Assembly (NCBI RefSeq): GCF_014805625.2
Contig: NW_023998455.1
Span: forward strand, 3,363,533 to 3,427,532
Origin: Glossina fuscipes
Lineage: Eukaryota; Arthropoda; Insecta; Diptera; Glossinidae
DNA: 64,000 bases
Reading direction: 5' to 3'
Shown here: piece after piece, positions 22,795 through 36,381 of the stretch
Layout: every line of letters starts with the position of its first letter
Position numbering within the stretch: position 1 is the first letter of the stretch
The notes under the pieces: model-generated
What the model saw: only the letters and a program-made list of their open reading frames with translations
Database searches by the model: none
Told to the model about the DNA's origin: nothing
Program-made: the position numbers and the translations under genes

Positions 22795-23465
22795 TACGAT
22801 ATGATCTTGATTAAGGGCAAATTCAAACTTAATTTATGATCATCATCCTGTTCTGAAACAATTTTTCAATTTTTATCACCTTATGGATGGATATCTACGC
22901 CTGATTATTCCATTTATCCTTTTGACGGATCCTTTCACTAAAAAGGGAAACTTTCAAAACAAAGCCGTTTAGTATAACTCCTTATGCCATTTCGCAATGA
23001 TTCCTTCAAGATACGGATAGTGGTCGTAAAGATTATTCGATACAATCCGGTTTCAATAGTGTCTGTTTTCGATTCCAAATATATAGAAATTTCATTAAAA
23101 TATCTCCGAAATTGTGATCTCTTTAGTTTAATGAAACAGGTGAAAACACTATGATGAAAAGCTGTCCGCCACCCCCCTCCCCCTAAATGTAATGTAATTA
23201 TTCAGGTAATGACCTTTGAAAATAAGGGGATTTTTAAAAATGGTTTTCAATAGTGTTCGCCCTTGTGTACCAAATTTCGTGGAAATATTACAAAAATTTT
23301 GCGATCTGCATATTAAACATAATCACATAACAGAGACAGACAGACGAACAAATTAGGTCGATTCAGAAGTTGAAGTGGCAAGTGGGTCTATCTCAAGTCA
23401 TTCTATGTGTTACACACATTCGTACAAACTCCGTATATGATGTACCATCGGCGGTGTAGGATATA
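22795..23465 (+). repeat. Dispersed repeat family 1, compound copy
   Basis: TTCTGAAACAATTTTTCAATTT, TTTCATTAAAATATCTCCGAAATTG, TTTCGTGGAAATATTACAAAAATTTTGCGATC, GAGACAGACAGACGAAC, and TCGGCGGTGTAGGATATAAA. The ATTTC...AAATAT...TTGCGATC segment occurs twice (about 23090 and 23275), so two copies are nested or tandem. Confidence 0.6.
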
Positions 23466-25796
23466 AAATGTTTAAAAAACTTAGCTGACCCACATAGAAA
23501 TATGTTTACCTCAATACAGAAATAAAGACAACAAAAAAAAACTTTAACAAAAGCGACAACAACTACATGTCAGCCAAAGTGAATAAAAGTGAAAAAATAC
23601 CAATGCATACGATTTTGTAAACAACAACATAACCAGTTTACAAAAACAACAAAACAACAAAAAAAAAGAAAAGGAAAGAACTTTAAAATTGTATATTACG
23701 CTAAAACTGCTAATAATGGAAACCTAAAGAATAATACAAAGTAAACGTATTCTATGTAACCTAAGCCCAACCAAAAAAATAAATAAATAAATAAAGTAAA
23801 GTATGATACATAAAAACATAGTCAAGTAAAGGTAGACAACCTGACAACATAATAAAATAGACTGGTGTCATAATTTATTTAGCGTATGCATCCTAAATAT
23901 ATATGTGTATATTCGTGTATATGTAATTGAATGGATGGATGGTTGGATGGACGGATGATCTGTCTTTTCACATTTTCCGGCAAAGTACAAGAAGTAGTAA
24001 AAATTTGTTTTTTTTCTTTTTTTTTTTTTTCGATATCATCGTGAAGTGAGCGTTATATGCAACGTTTAGTTCAGTGTCGTTATCTGGTTTTTCTCGTTGC
24101 TCTAATCTCAAGTTAACTTTTACTGAAATTATGTTGACACTTTCAACAATTATGAAATCCATTAGCAGCAACCATTGCGTGTGTTACTGGCTTAACAACT
24201 TAATTATAATTTGATTATATTGATTGATTGTTTAAACCGCAAAACGAGAAAGTGTTGAAGAAATTTTACATGCAATTGTCATTAACTGCATTGACAGCAT
24301 TTATCATTATCAGGATGTGGATTATCTATCATTGGATTATTATGGTAGGCTTAATAAGCCTAATTTTACCAATTATTGGTAAGTAATTAAGTTTCTCTGA
24401 TAATAATCTCAGGCTGATTGTAAATTTATTATCATTAACGCTTATGTTATGCAAAGATCGATGAGTTCTCTTAAATGAGTTAAAAAGGAGAAATTACTCA
24501 ATGTTTGAAATTTCAAAATTGAATGCGAACAGGTACATAGGATAAGCTTTAGCGGCGCCAAAACTCAAAGCTATTTCTTAACGCATAGGAAAAGTGATGG
24601 ACAGCATCTCTTTCCTGCGCATAAGACTACAAAATGCTATTCATTGGATAGATTGTAATTATATTCGGAATAGACTTTCTCAGCGTTTCCCTCGCCCACT
24701 CGTCCTGGAATTGTCTATATTTCTTTAATTGCTTTGGAAAATTGGCAAATTCTTGGTATACAAAAACTAGTTGCTTCTGCACTTAGAACCCCTTCTGAAC
24801 GCCTGAATGGCTGAAAAAACAAAATAGATGCTACGTATATACATCCAGTGGAAACCGCAATGAAAGCTAATATGTCCAATCGCCAGTTCGAACACAGCAG
24901 TTAACCAATGTGTGGGTCCTGACTACGGCCACGGTACAACCTTTGGGGGGGGTATCGTGGCGGTTGTGTGTTTCCATCATTCCTAAAGCGAATAATTAAA
25001 GTTGATGATAGGCCTCAACACTCCGCAGAGTGGGTTTATCGGGTCATACACAATGAATATATCTAGTTTCTCCAGTGTAGTTCGGGCCCCAAGCTTATAG
25101 AGATTGTCTAACCACGGGACTGAGCACCGTGGAATAAAACCTTTATGGTAGTGTAGCCACGTTAAATCCACAAAGAAATCTGATCAATTACCAAAATACC
25201 ACGATTTCACTTTATAAAATATAAATGGAAAATACTCAGTGTAATGATGCGAAATTTATAATTTTTTAAACGACTTGAAGCTAATTGAGATAATTTTAGA
25301 AAATTTCAATAATAATCTGATGTAAGATTTTTTGTTTGCGAAAACCATTCATTTCGAATGATAGCAACTTTAACCTCAATGCTTCCATTAACTATGACAA
25401 ACTTATTAAGAACCATCAACAAGTTGTTGTTGTGTTGTAGTAGTGAAACTTTCTGAGTTATAGGCAAGCAACAAGAAAATTATATATGTAATCAGTGAAG
25501 TATGAAAGCATTATTACGGCAAAATATAAATTTTAAAAATAAAAAGAAAAAAAAACAAAAAACAAAAAACCTCATATAGAACTTTTCAATATACACGTAA
25601 TTAGGTGACGTGGGCTTGACAATATGCCGAAGTTTTAAATGCAATCAGCTATCAAAGACAAAGTAATAAAACATCTAAAATAAGACTTTGTTGCCATGCA
25701 AAGGTTTAGTTTTCATTAGAGCTGTTATATCGGAACGATTTTGGGAAAATAGACTTCTGCGATCCAAACAAGACATAATCGTTATTCTAATTTTCA

Positions 25797-25956
25797 TATT
25801 ATTATTGTTATTATAAATTCAGCCAGACATTGAATTCCAAGACTAAAGTCTTAAAGCACTAGCATCGAAGGCTATCGGCTCTACCGCACTTGAGGTTCGA
25901 ACCCACGACCATAGAGTTGCTAGTCGAGACTCTTGCTTACTCGGCCACTTGGGCGG
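25797..25956 (-). mobile_element. tRNA-derived SINE, copy 1
   Basis: On the minus strand: GTGGCCGAGTAAGCAAGAGT (A-box region), GACTAGCAACTCTATGGTCG, the B box GGGTTCGAACCTC, AAGTGCGGTAGAGC, GATGCTAGTGCTTTAAGACTT, then an ATAATAACAATAAT tail. The head folds like a tRNA with a long variable arm (Ser/Leu type). Copies 2 and 3 share the whole layout, including the body after the tRNA part. Confidence 0.8.
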
Positions 25957-26929
25957 ATAATTTTCATTTTAAAAATTAGGTCTCGTCGCAAAGATCTGTC
26001 TTTTTGTGAGTAAGCTTCTATATCGTGGGTCTTAAAAAAGGTGCCCCGTTCCATCCATATTTTCCGCGCTTCATTTTCTAGACAAAAATACTATTTTTTA
26101 TTGACATTTTGCTAAAAAATATTAGAAAATGCAATGCTTTACAATAAATATATACCGACTCTATATAGAAATATTGATCTTGTTCAAGTCATTTTTAGTA
26201 GAGTGCAAAATATCTCGAAAGTTGCGCCTTGCGGGTTGAACATAAGAATACAACGACAGAACTCAGATAGACGAGGTGGGCAAACTGACTCAGACCTTTC
26301 TTTTGAATCGATTGCTTTATCGCTATTATTTCTGAACGTTACGACCTTTGCTACAAGTGACGTAAATTAAACAAATAAAAACGCTAAAATCAAACTGGGC
26401 GTACTGTTCAATATCCTATAGCGTCCTACAATTACTCATATACCGATTTCTTAAAATAAGGTGCTTTTATGGTCAGTTCATCAAAATAAAGGATGTGAAG
26501 ACAAACACCAACTTATCTAGCAAAAATTTACTTACTATCTGTAAACGCGGCCAAACGTGATGTCTAACATGATATACGTTAATATAGGTGACATTTTCTA
26601 GTCGGGCCCCGATAGAGTCCCAAATTTAGGTGTTGCTGCATAGATATCTTTTGCTAAAATATAAAATTTTTAAAAAATTTTTAAAAATAGTTCTTCCAAA
26701 CAGAATTATAATATGTATAGCTTGTGTTCAAAGTATTTTCATATAGCTTCATGAGGTTTGCCAAAAAAATATTTTACTTTTTCTGATATGCACGGAGTAC
26801 GCTTCCAAATCCATCTATATCCTAATTCGAAATATTTAACGGAGCTCTGTTACGGTATTTACAGCGATATGTTAATGGATATGGTGGGTGTCTTTGCTAG
26901 TTAAATTCGAATTTATGTTCACAACCATA

Positions 26930-27700
26930 GATTTTCTTTGTGGCGTTATGGGGGTGTGTCCTGTGAAAAGTTTAGGTCCCTCCTAAATTCTTTTGCAAAT
27001 TTGTACGCGATATATTCATCTTCGTTAACGGGAGAATGTTTATCACATATATTACACAGTCGCGCAGACAAAAAGATGGACAAACGAACAGACGAACATG
27101 TTCAGGTGCATTTCAAATTTGAAACTGACCAAGAATTTATATACTTTGTGGGAGTTTTGAAGCTTGTTTCTGCCCCTTTCAAATATATTAAAAAAAAAAA
27201 ATTTAATTTTGATATATTATAATACTGGGTAGGCGTGGTCAATTTTTTTCAATTTTGTGAAGCTGTCACAGCATCGTCCATAGAGTATACGATCAATTTT
27301 TTGCACATTTATCTTGTATAGTTTATCAACAATGAGCAAAGAACCAATTTTTTATTCCCTTTGAAAAACAGAGCTCTCAGTTGACGTCGTGCTTTGGGCG
27401 TGTCCTTGCGACCGATTTGATCCATTTTCAATACCAACCGATATGCCGGAACTTCCAATGTTTTGCCGATTTTGAAGTTAATAACTTCATTTTTACGGCC
27501 AGAAGAATATTAACCACAAGCATTACACAACCAGACAGACGCACATGCTAGAATCGATTTAGGATTTGATGCTGATCAAGCATATGTATACTCCGCGAGG
27601 TCGTTGATGCTTCCATCTGGGCGTTGCAAACGTTGTGACAAAATGAATATACCCCACATACGTCGATGATGGGTATAAAAAAAATCAGACAAATATTCCA
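26930..27700 (+). repeat. Dispersed repeat family 2, copy
   Basis: GTTATGGGGGTGTGTCC, ATATATTCATCTTCGTTAACG, ACGAACAGACGAACATG, CATTTCAAATTTGAAACTG, AAGAATTTATATACTTTGTGG, AAGCTTG, then a second GGTAGGCGTGGTCAATTT segment. It ends GATGGGTATAAAAA, shared with the end at 61.87 kb. Confidence 0.6.
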
Positions 27701-28629
27701 AGAGTTATTCTTATGCGCGTCAGTATATCGTCTACAAGTAAATATACTTTAATTTGCTTTACACCTACAAATATATTTTATTGAAGATCTGATGGGAATG
27801 TAAGAATCTGAAAGCAGATTTACGCAATCATGACGACTGCATGTCTGCATGGAACTTGTGCTATGCAAAGGCAACACAACCGGAAGGGCTTTGAGATAGA
27901 CTCAGACCAACGGTTTCATTATGCAGGTCGATTTAGATTACGATTCTTCTCTGTCCGATTAATGTTTCTGCGTTTAGGCGAAGTATTTCGTCCTAAGAAC
28001 AAACATTTCGGATCGGATCAATTTTTCGATCACTCCTCATACAAATTGCATTAAGTGAAGCAGTGTATAGGGCTTTCCCTTAAATCTTTGAATTTATCAC
28101 TTTTCAGATATATAATATAAAGTGTGTACTATTTATGTCTCCGTGACTGTATTATATTATTGTTATGTATTATTTTTCATATATATCCATACATATGTAC
28201 ATATTCATATTTTTATTTATTTTCTTTTTAAAGCGACGGTCTCTATAAAACTGTAAAAAAAGGGTGATAATCATGAAGCAGAACGTTTAAATTTTCCGGA
28301 ATTTTTTTTTAACGTTCCCCTCTCTTACGCATGCCTATCTATATACGTATACATAGAAAGATAGTTTTGCATTAATATTCGTGTCTGTTTTGCTTCTTTT
28401 TTTATTTTTTCCTTTTTTTTTTTTAATTTCACTTTCATATATTAATTAAATACTATTTTCTCTTGTAGGTTGATTATGGTACAAAAGTTAACATTCGTCA
28501 TGTTTTTCACTATTTTCTCTCCCGATTTATAGATTTATTTACTCTAGAAGTACCTTACTGTAAGGTAAAATTATGTATACCAATAACCTAACGTTAGCTT
28601 TAGCTTGACGCGAAAAAAACAAGTTTGTA

Positions 28630-29185
28630 ACGAGTAAGTCGCGACAGAATCTTTTACACCCATCGCAGTTGTTCTAAGAAACGTAAAAGCACTAAATATT
28701 CATAGTCTATAAGGTTGGGTGCGCGTGACTATATTTTTCTATATTTTTTTTTTATGTACGGTATGAATTTTTCACAATTTTTCGTGCATAGGTGTGTGGG
28801 TGTGGGTGTCGCAAGACTGGCTTGGGTCATTTTCAAATTCTTTTCCCCTATTTAGAGGCGATATCTTCATTTTTGTAACCGAATGAACATTTGCCACAGT
28901 TGGGCAGACGTACGGATAGACAGACGAATACGATTAGGGGCATTTCGAATTTGAAGCTTGTGTGGGTCTTTGAAGCGTTATAAAGATATTGGAAAAGAGA
29001 AATAAATTTTGATACCCTCCAAAATTGAGTCCGCGTAGATAGGCGTTACAGCATCGCCCTTAGAATGCATGTTCAAGCTTATGAGTAATGAGCGAAATAC
29101 CAATTTTTTACACCTTTCACTTTACCTGCTTTTCACTTTGATAATAGGAAAAAATTAGCCGCGCCCACTCCATATTATAGAGTAT
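28630..29185 (+). repeat. Dispersed repeat family 2, copy
   Basis: GACAGAATCTTTTACACCCATC, GGTGTGGGTGTCG, GATATCTTCATTTTTGTAACCG, AGACAGACGAATACG, GCATTTCGAATTTGAAGCTTG, GAGTCCGCGTAGATAGGCG. Same orientation as the 13.5 and 26.9 kb copies. Confidence 0.6.
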
Positions 29186-29369
29186 GAAAATTTTATTCTT
29201 TTACTTCTTGTTTAGGATAACGGGGATGGGTACAACTATCCTACTTATTATTTCTACGTCGCTGTCCCAGTCTTCGTGTAATACAACAAACTTGGAAACG
29301 GTTTCCGCAGTTGCTTATCAATTGATAGAATGGCGTTTACATATTAAGTTTTCGTTTTGCTTACGATAA

Positions 29370-30375
29370 AAAAATTTGGGTTTGCTGATATTAAGGTGTA
29401 ACCCAAAGCTGTTACTTCGTCTTTTATCGTCTGCAGATCCTGCACATTATTTGCTAGGATAATTGAGTCGTTCCGATATCGGATGTTGTTAACGAATTAT
29501 CTGTTAACCATAATGCCCGCTTCGATCGTTTGAATAGCTTTTTGAAAGAGTACCTGAGCGTAGCGAGCGAGTAATTTGTCCTGACGCAACACAATATAAA
29601 ACTTTCGATGCGGCGTCTGGACTAGAATGTGAATGCTTTCTTAGTACTCATGCCTTCCCGGAAACCGAACTGAGTGCGACAAAGTGCCGATTCCCCTTTA
29701 CCATAATTCCTTTGCTGAATTTTTCTTGGCATTATTTTCAGCTCATTCTATAGTCCTGTGGCATTAGTTGCTTTTTTTTTTTGGAATTGTGATGAATGAT
29801 GATTTTAAACAATCATCAGGATAAATGCCGATGTCTTAGATCTCATTTAGTTGTCTATGGACGACGACATCTCTCGATAACTCAATATCTCAATTTGATC
29901 GTTATTCACGGCTTTGTTGTCTTTGGCATTTTTTTTATAGCTTTTTTTATCTCATCTTTCGTAATGGATGGCCCCGTGAACAAGTGATCATTATTTGGAA
30001 AACCTACAGATCTGGTATCGTTTGCCTATAATTGACGACTACAATCTTTTTCACATACCTTTCTTTTTTCTTCTATCTCGGCGACTATTTCATTACAGGT
30101 ATTCATCACAACAGCCGACGTTGTTTTTCTTTACAGTCTACAAGTTTCCTTGAGTTTCTTGTGTACGCTCAAGTTGTTATACAATGATTGAAGCCTTTCT
30201 ATTTCCAAGCAATTATTTTCTCTCCATATACGCTTTGCTTCCCGTATCTTTACTCGAATTATTCGCTATATTCGATTGCATTCATTTTCATTAGCTTTGC
30301 GGTATATTCCTTTTTCATTCGCAAGTTCCAACATTTCATCAGTTATCCATTGATTATTCGCCGCATCGCTGCATA
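29370..30375 (-). pseudogene. LINE reverse-transcriptase relic
   Basis: Minus-strand fragments in order: NNQWITDEMLELANEKG and REAKRIWRENN (linker between endonuclease and RT); NEIVAEIEEKRK; FTGPSITKDEIKKAIKK (RT domain start, as in DEI..AI.K.K..KA.GPD); then LCRTQFGFREGMSTKKAFT (RT motif QFGFR.G..T..A). Last come NNIR followed, after damage at the YADD box, by TQLS and a VQDLQTIKDEVTALGYT stretch. Several stops and frame changes. Typical of decayed non-LTR elements; the exact clade is uncertain. Confidence 0.7.
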
Positions 30376-30394
30376 ACTAGTGCATAAACTGTAT

Positions 30395-30612
30395 AAAATA
30401 TCCTCAAAATATCTCAACTTGCCATGGTTTGAACAGTAAAATACATTAACAGATATCAGAGGGACAGATGGACAGACAAGGTTAAATCGATTTAGAGAAT
30501 GATTTAAAAATCTATCGGTATTAAAAAAATTGTATCTATCATAAGTGCTTCTGGGTGTTAGTTACATGCGCATCAGCTCAGCGTACCATGTACAGCAAGT
30601 GGCACAACATAG
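30395..30612 (+). repeat. Dispersed repeat family 1, 3' fragment
   Basis: AAAATATCCTCAAAATATCTC, GGGACAGATGGACAGACAAGG, and a terminal CGTACCATGTACAGCAAGTGG. Lies immediately beside the LINE relic. Confidence 0.55.
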
Positions 30613-31719
30613 CATTTACTAAGTGTTAAGTTTTATGTTTATATCATTTTCTTAACCCCTCATAAGCGCCGAACAAATAAGAGCATAATTTTTATACGAG
30701 AAAAATCGCTATGTGTGTTATCAATTAATTTTCGTATAACAAAGGAAAAGTTTAAAACACACAATATAAAATACAAGAACATTTTTTTTTTTTTGTATTT
30801 GAAATTTATTTTATAAAACGAAATCTGAAAGATTTTCATCGGCGGTGTCTTGTCAAATTTCCTCAAAATTCACATTTCCTGTCACTGTTGCATTTCTGCG
30901 GCTTTCGGGAGAACACTGTATCACACACCTCTTTTGAGGTCAACTATGCCTCACCAAAAGATCTCGACAAAGAGCCAAAGAAAGCGTAGTCTCGGCAAAG
31001 CTGACTTCTGTTTACCAATATAATGCATGGTTTGGCGCTTTCGCTATTGACCTCAATTACGGAATGTAACCACAATAGGTCATAGAGTAAGACGGCCTTC
31101 CGATCACGCTGAATACAATGCTTTATCTTACAACTTCATCCATCGCAGATTGCGGCCAACTACTCACTCATATTTAATCGCGCATTATCAGTCTCTACAA
31201 AAATGGCTCGATCTACTTTCGTTTCCCGCAATTTTCAAGCCATGAAATTTTTCTCTTATCAATTTTTTGAAAATTCATAACTCTTAAAAAAAAAACTATG
31301 GTCTAAAATCTCTATAATGATTTTCACGTCCTTCACAATAATACTATAATTACCAAGTTAATTGCTCACGGTAGATCTACTATTTCCGCACGAAATGTCA
31401 AATTTAATATAATCTAAAAGTTGAGAGTCTAAGCTCTATTACCCCCATAGACGGTATTAGGACGTTTGACACAATTCGAAGTATAATATCCATATGTTAG
31501 GGCATATAAAAAGTCTCTGCGTTTTTTTCTGCGGGATGGTATTAATGCCTATATATATCGGGTAGCACTCCTCTGATTGTCTCAAATGAACATGTGCTGA
31601 ACAGGTGACATTTCAGCTTACGATTTGTAAAAAGATAGTTTTCGAATTCTTTGCTCGTGTACAAAATTATATTGATTTGTAAATGAGTGAAATATCTGAA
31701 GAAATACACTAAGTGATTC

Positions 31720-32050
31720 TATTTTACTATAAAAAAGGTCAAAAAGCTGCAAAAGCATGCCAAAAAATTGTAAAGTGTATAGTGAGAATGCTAAAGTGAC
31801 CGCAATACCTAGAAGTGATTTGCTCCATTTCGTTCCGGAAATTTCGATGGCAAAGATGAACCTCATTCTGGTCGAAAATGTCGACGAAATTTTGCAATGG
31901 CTTGAGCAAGACCGGCAGACAAGCTGGCAGGAAATAGCTAAGACACTAAACATCAACCACATGACAATCTGGAATCGTTTCAAAGGAGCAGACTATGAGA
32001 AGAAACTTGAAATTGCGGAGACTTTTTATATGGCCCATTATTACTGTGGA
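31720..32050 (+). pseudogene. Mariner transposase relic (N-terminal part)
   Basis: Across frames: FYYKKGQKAAKACQKI, then VYSENAKVTA, then RKFRWQR/GNFDGKDEPHSGR, then VDEILQWLEQDRQTSWQEIA and KTLNINHMTIWNRFKGADYE. This is the order of the mariner paired helix-turn-helix region (K.A....I..VYGE.AVT, then SGR, then EIA..L.I...T......GY). At least two frame changes; no catalytic half seen. Confidence 0.65.
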
Positions 32051-33394
32051 TAGAAAGTAACGACACTGTATTTTTTTATAAATACCATGCGTCACTACTT
32101 TTTTTTTATCGCCTAAGATATATTCCCTATTGATGTAACATAGTCACGATCAGAAAAATGTAAAGAAAGGGATAGGAGGACGGCCACGGCCTAGTGGTTG
32201 TACGTTCAATCGGTAAGGGTTATGCTTTTATTGACTGAGCGCTTACTACAGCTACGATCAATATAAAATATACCGCGCTTGATATTTGAACCCGCCAATC
32301 TTGACTTGATAGTCGGAATTCCAACCTATTCGACTAATCATGCGAATCACTGCACACGAAACTAAAAGTCGATTATTTCCGCCTATTATTGTATTTAACG
32401 GAAAGAAACCTTTAACAAATGCTTCCGATGTACAGAGATTTGCAAAAAAATACATATATATTCTTAATTACCATGAATAGCGGAATCGATTTAGCAATGC
32501 CTGACCGTCTGTTTTGTGACGCCATTATTACAATTTTAAAATTTTGATTACGCAGCAATGAATAATTTGAAGAAAGTTGATTTCACATTTCCTTCGTAGA
32601 AATATGAATAAAATTGAACCTGCTAGAAGAAAATAAATACAACTTTTTCCATTTAAGCCGGGTCAGTTAGTAGTGTTCTCTCAAATATTGACGTCTGTGT
32701 CAAATTTCATACAGCAATCGACCCTGAGTCGAAACGATAATGAGAGCTACCAAAAATCAGACGTAGCTAGATCCACGATACGACTTATAGTTCGAGTGAA
32801 GAAATTATTTTATCTAAGTTATTTTATCTAAGAGAACTTAATCGTATTTGCTATACCCTTTGTCATGAATGGTACTAAATTTGTGCGGATGTATGCAACA
32901 CCCAGAAAGATTTGAGATATCCCCTGCTTCAGATTCACTTCCGGAATCGACTTAATCTTGCCTGTCCATTTTTCCGTTTTGTTTTCTTGCATTCCTCCTA
33001 CAGGGCACGGCTTAATGTAGCTTCTGATCTCTTCATAAATTAATTATTAAATTTTTTTCTTTTTTTAACATTGTGTTACGCAAGTACTCGCACGCAACGG
33101 AAGCTCTAGAGCTTACCATAACACTTGATCATAACTTACGCACAATACTTGTGAAGATGATGCATTTCTTCATTTGTTACCGATTCAAGGCAATCTACCG
33201 TTAAGCAAGTGAACTTAAAGATTTCACAACTTTACGCATAATTAAATGTGTTTTTCCTGTGTATCACACAAAAAAAAGTAAAAAATTTTTTTTTTTTTAA
33301 TTTATTGCCAACGATTTACTAAATAATAAACATTTTCTGATACGCAAAACGAGTCGATTATAAAGAAAACAAAAAAATTAAATGAAATGACATA

Positions 33395-34100
33395 TAGACA
33401 ACATGTGCAACGTTGCAAAAGAAGAAAGCTTCGGGTCCTGAGGAAATGCCTACCCAAACAGTACGGCTGATGGGTAACATATGGTCATCGCTGTGGAAAA
33501 AATAGCTTCCGGCCTTGCTACGAAAGCGGGGTAAGCCGCGGTCTCGCGGACAACGTGCACAAACGTTTAGAGAAAGAGCTACAGAGCCGAGATGGGTTTT
33601 CTAGGCGCCAGTTTGACTTTGTCAAACGACCATCGAATGCTGATGGCAGCATAAAAAATCAAGAACGCAAATGGGTTCTGCGCTTCCATCACGTTGGATA
33701 TTAGAAACGTTTTTAACACGACTGATTATGAAGGGTCCATAAAAAGGCTTAAAACAGTCAAGGCTTTCTCCGTACTTGATAACGAAAGTGTACTGCGTAA
33801 TACAAACGACGGCATAAGAGAACATAGCTTTACTGCAAGAGCACCACAGAGCTCCGTCCTGAATGCCTTCCCGTTGTATCTTGCTATGCGGATTATGCAG
33901 CAAGCGTCCGTCGCTCTAATAGAACGCCTTAAAGCTTATAAGTAGGTGGCTGCACAAGCTCAAATTAAAACTTGGCGTGGGGAGGAGTTAAGCCTGTGAT
34001 TGATAGAAGGGTTTTCGAAACGCCGAAAACCGAGTTAGCGAAGGAAATTGCAGCAAAGTCTGCAGAGTTGAGACCGCTGTTGATTGATTGCGATAAACCG
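33395..34100 (+). pseudogene. R1-like LINE reverse-transcriptase relic
   Basis: KKASGPEEMPTQTVRLMGNI (RT domain start, K..GP...P), ELQSRDGFSRRQFDFVKR (as in QFGFR), a decayed LDIRNVFNTTDYEGSIKRL (as in LDVRNAFN...W..I...L), and a stretch around ARAPQSSVLNAF corresponding to PQGSVLGP. Stops and frameshifts throughout; the YADD box is not recognisable. Confidence 0.65.
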
Positions 34101-35321
34101 CGCCGTTCTTAAGTCTTACCCACAGTTAGAAGACAAATCCAAACCCCCAATAAATTATCCCGTTCAACGACAAATCTATTAAGCATCATCAACTATTTTC
34201 TTCTTTTACTGGTCGAATAGCATCTTGGGCAATCATTTCCGCAACGCTTTCCTTTCCTTTTGCAAGTCGCGTTTACCTGCAAACATGATTCAGGTAAATC
34301 GATTAGTTCGAGAAGTTTTTTCTTTTCACCATGGGAACGTACCACCAGCAATTCTTGCTCAATCTACATGGAAATAAAAAAAAAAAACCAAGTGAAAGCA
34401 CCTTCTATTTTCTATCATTCCTAGGAGCGATTGCCCATTTTTTGCAAGGTGCAGACTTACTGAAAAATGCATTACGTGACAGTAGAGCAATGAGGAAATT
34501 AAAGGGAATAATTTTATGGTTCCATTGCTTATGATTAACTGCAACTAATTTATTTGCTATAAACAAGATTTGGTCTGCGACCTAGAATATACTACGATAT
34601 TTTGAAGCCGCATGATGTAGCCAAAAAAAAAAAGAAACAAAACCAAAGCTTGCAAAAAAAAAATGTTTAACATTTGCTTAAATGGAATATATTCTTAAAC
34701 GGAAGTTTAGTAGAGCGTATCCGGCGTTAATATATATAAAAGTAGACATGAAAAGTAAGCAGATGCATATAGTGTTAGTAGCAAAGCATTGGTAAATGCA
34801 TTAAATAAGACCATAAAATAAAAATTATTCAGCCAAAGTCGAATTTTAGTGATATGCACCATCATTTATATATTAATATATATATATATATATATGTATA
34901 TGTGTGTATATGTATGTATATATATATAGATGTAGCGTATACATTGGAAATCAAATTTGGTAACACTTTGCAGACATTTTTCTAAATTAAAAATTGTACA
35001 CCGGCTGCGAAAATTTGAAACCGGAATCCGGAAAATGATGTTTTAGGCGCCATTTTCTCTTGTTGACATCTAACAAAGATCTTCATCTTGTAGCAGCATA
35101 CGTTTCATAAAACAGTATAGTGTTTGAAATAGCGCTCAACATGTCGAGTTTTGTACGGAGAGAAGAGCGTTGGTTGAACGGTACAAACGGCATCGTACGC
35201 CATTACTCATGATGAAAAGTGGATTTAGTTTGAGAGCGTCAGGCGCAACAATATGCAGACTTATTGAGTGATTTTGTACTATTATTATTATTATTATTAT
35301 TATCTATTGTACTCGATGTTA

Positions 35322-36381
35322 TATACACTCAAACCTGTTTTTGCGTAGTCTTTGTTTGTGCGATATGCGACGATTAGTATTGAATTCTATAATCGCATAA
35401 TTTAATCGTTGAACGTACAAGAATTTCCAGCTCGGGTTTTCTCGAAACGGATTGCATCTCTGGTTAAGTTGCTGAGTTGATTTTTTCCCATTCAGATAGT
35501 TAGCGATTAGTCTCACGCTTTGTTTTGCTTGTTTTAATGAATCCGTAGAAGAAGCTCACTCGAACAGAGCAAAGAGTTGCCTTTTGTGCCTAGTCCGCTA
35601 AATAAAGCGATTTAACGTAAACTCTGCACATGAGTGAGGGCAAATGCAAAGCGAACAGAAAGTTAATCTCCTTAGAAAGTAAGACCACAATTTCAAAACG
35701 AACAGCAGAAGGTGAAGGATGTATAGCTTATGGCATAGTATTTGGATTAGGTGAATCCACTATAAGGGGCATACCAACAACGTGCAGGCCAAAGAAAAAG
35801 AAATCTTGTAGTTGTGCCGCAAACGAAGACGCTAAACGGGCAGCGTATACCAAAATTGAAAAGGCGCTTGTATTGCGGATTGAAGAATTAACTCAAAAAC
35901 GAATCGCCTTTAACGGTGAATCTTATGATCATTTAAAGGATTTAGAAACGTCTTGTTCATCGTCTCACATTGCAAGCTCGAAGTTTTCTGCAAGTATTGG
36001 CTGGTTACTCAAGCTCTTACAACGACACGTACATACAATTTGAAGATAAAGGGCGAAACTGCATCCGCTGATGAGACATCCGCTAAAAATTATTCTAAGC
36101 TCTTAGCAAAAATCGTTGAAGATTAGGTGGATTAGAAGCGTTTCACAATACTGCAAGTAGCTGCCAAACCTCGTCTCTTGATTTCTTTAAAAAAAAAAAC
36201 AATTCCTGGTTATTTCGTAAGGTTTTGATCTACTTTCTTCGTGAGACTTTTTTATGCGGTCCCTATTCACCGCATAAAAAAAAAAACTTTTTAATTTTGT
36301 TGCGAACAATAGTTTTTATAACTGCTCCTGATTTTTTTATGCGGTCCTTAATCACCGCACAATAACAGGTTTAAGTGTATA
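35322..36381 (+). mobile_element. Tigger/pogo-like DNA transposon, decayed, with matching ends
   Basis: The left end TATACACTCAAACCTGTTTT matches the reverse complement of the right end, TATACACTTAAACCTGTTAT; the inner TGCG also matches. Inside, a plus-strand frame from 35630 reads ANRKLISLESKTTISKRTAE, GIVFGLGESTIRGI, KRAAYTKIEKALVLRIEELT and QKRIAFNGE. These are the two CENP-B-like helix-turn-helix modules of Tigger transposases. After a frameshift it continues NLKIKGETASADETSAKNYS then KLLAKIVED and a stop. The catalytic DDE half is deleted. Confidence 0.75.

Noticed and set aside
29184..29369. Small plus-strand frame with a hydrophobic start
   Set aside because: It lies between a dispersed repeat end and the LINE relic on the other strand; codon use and lack of similarity give no support.
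31618..31983. 121-codon minus-strand open frame
   Set aside because: Overlaps a plus-strand mariner relic whose motifs are in the expected order; the minus reading has no recognisable features.
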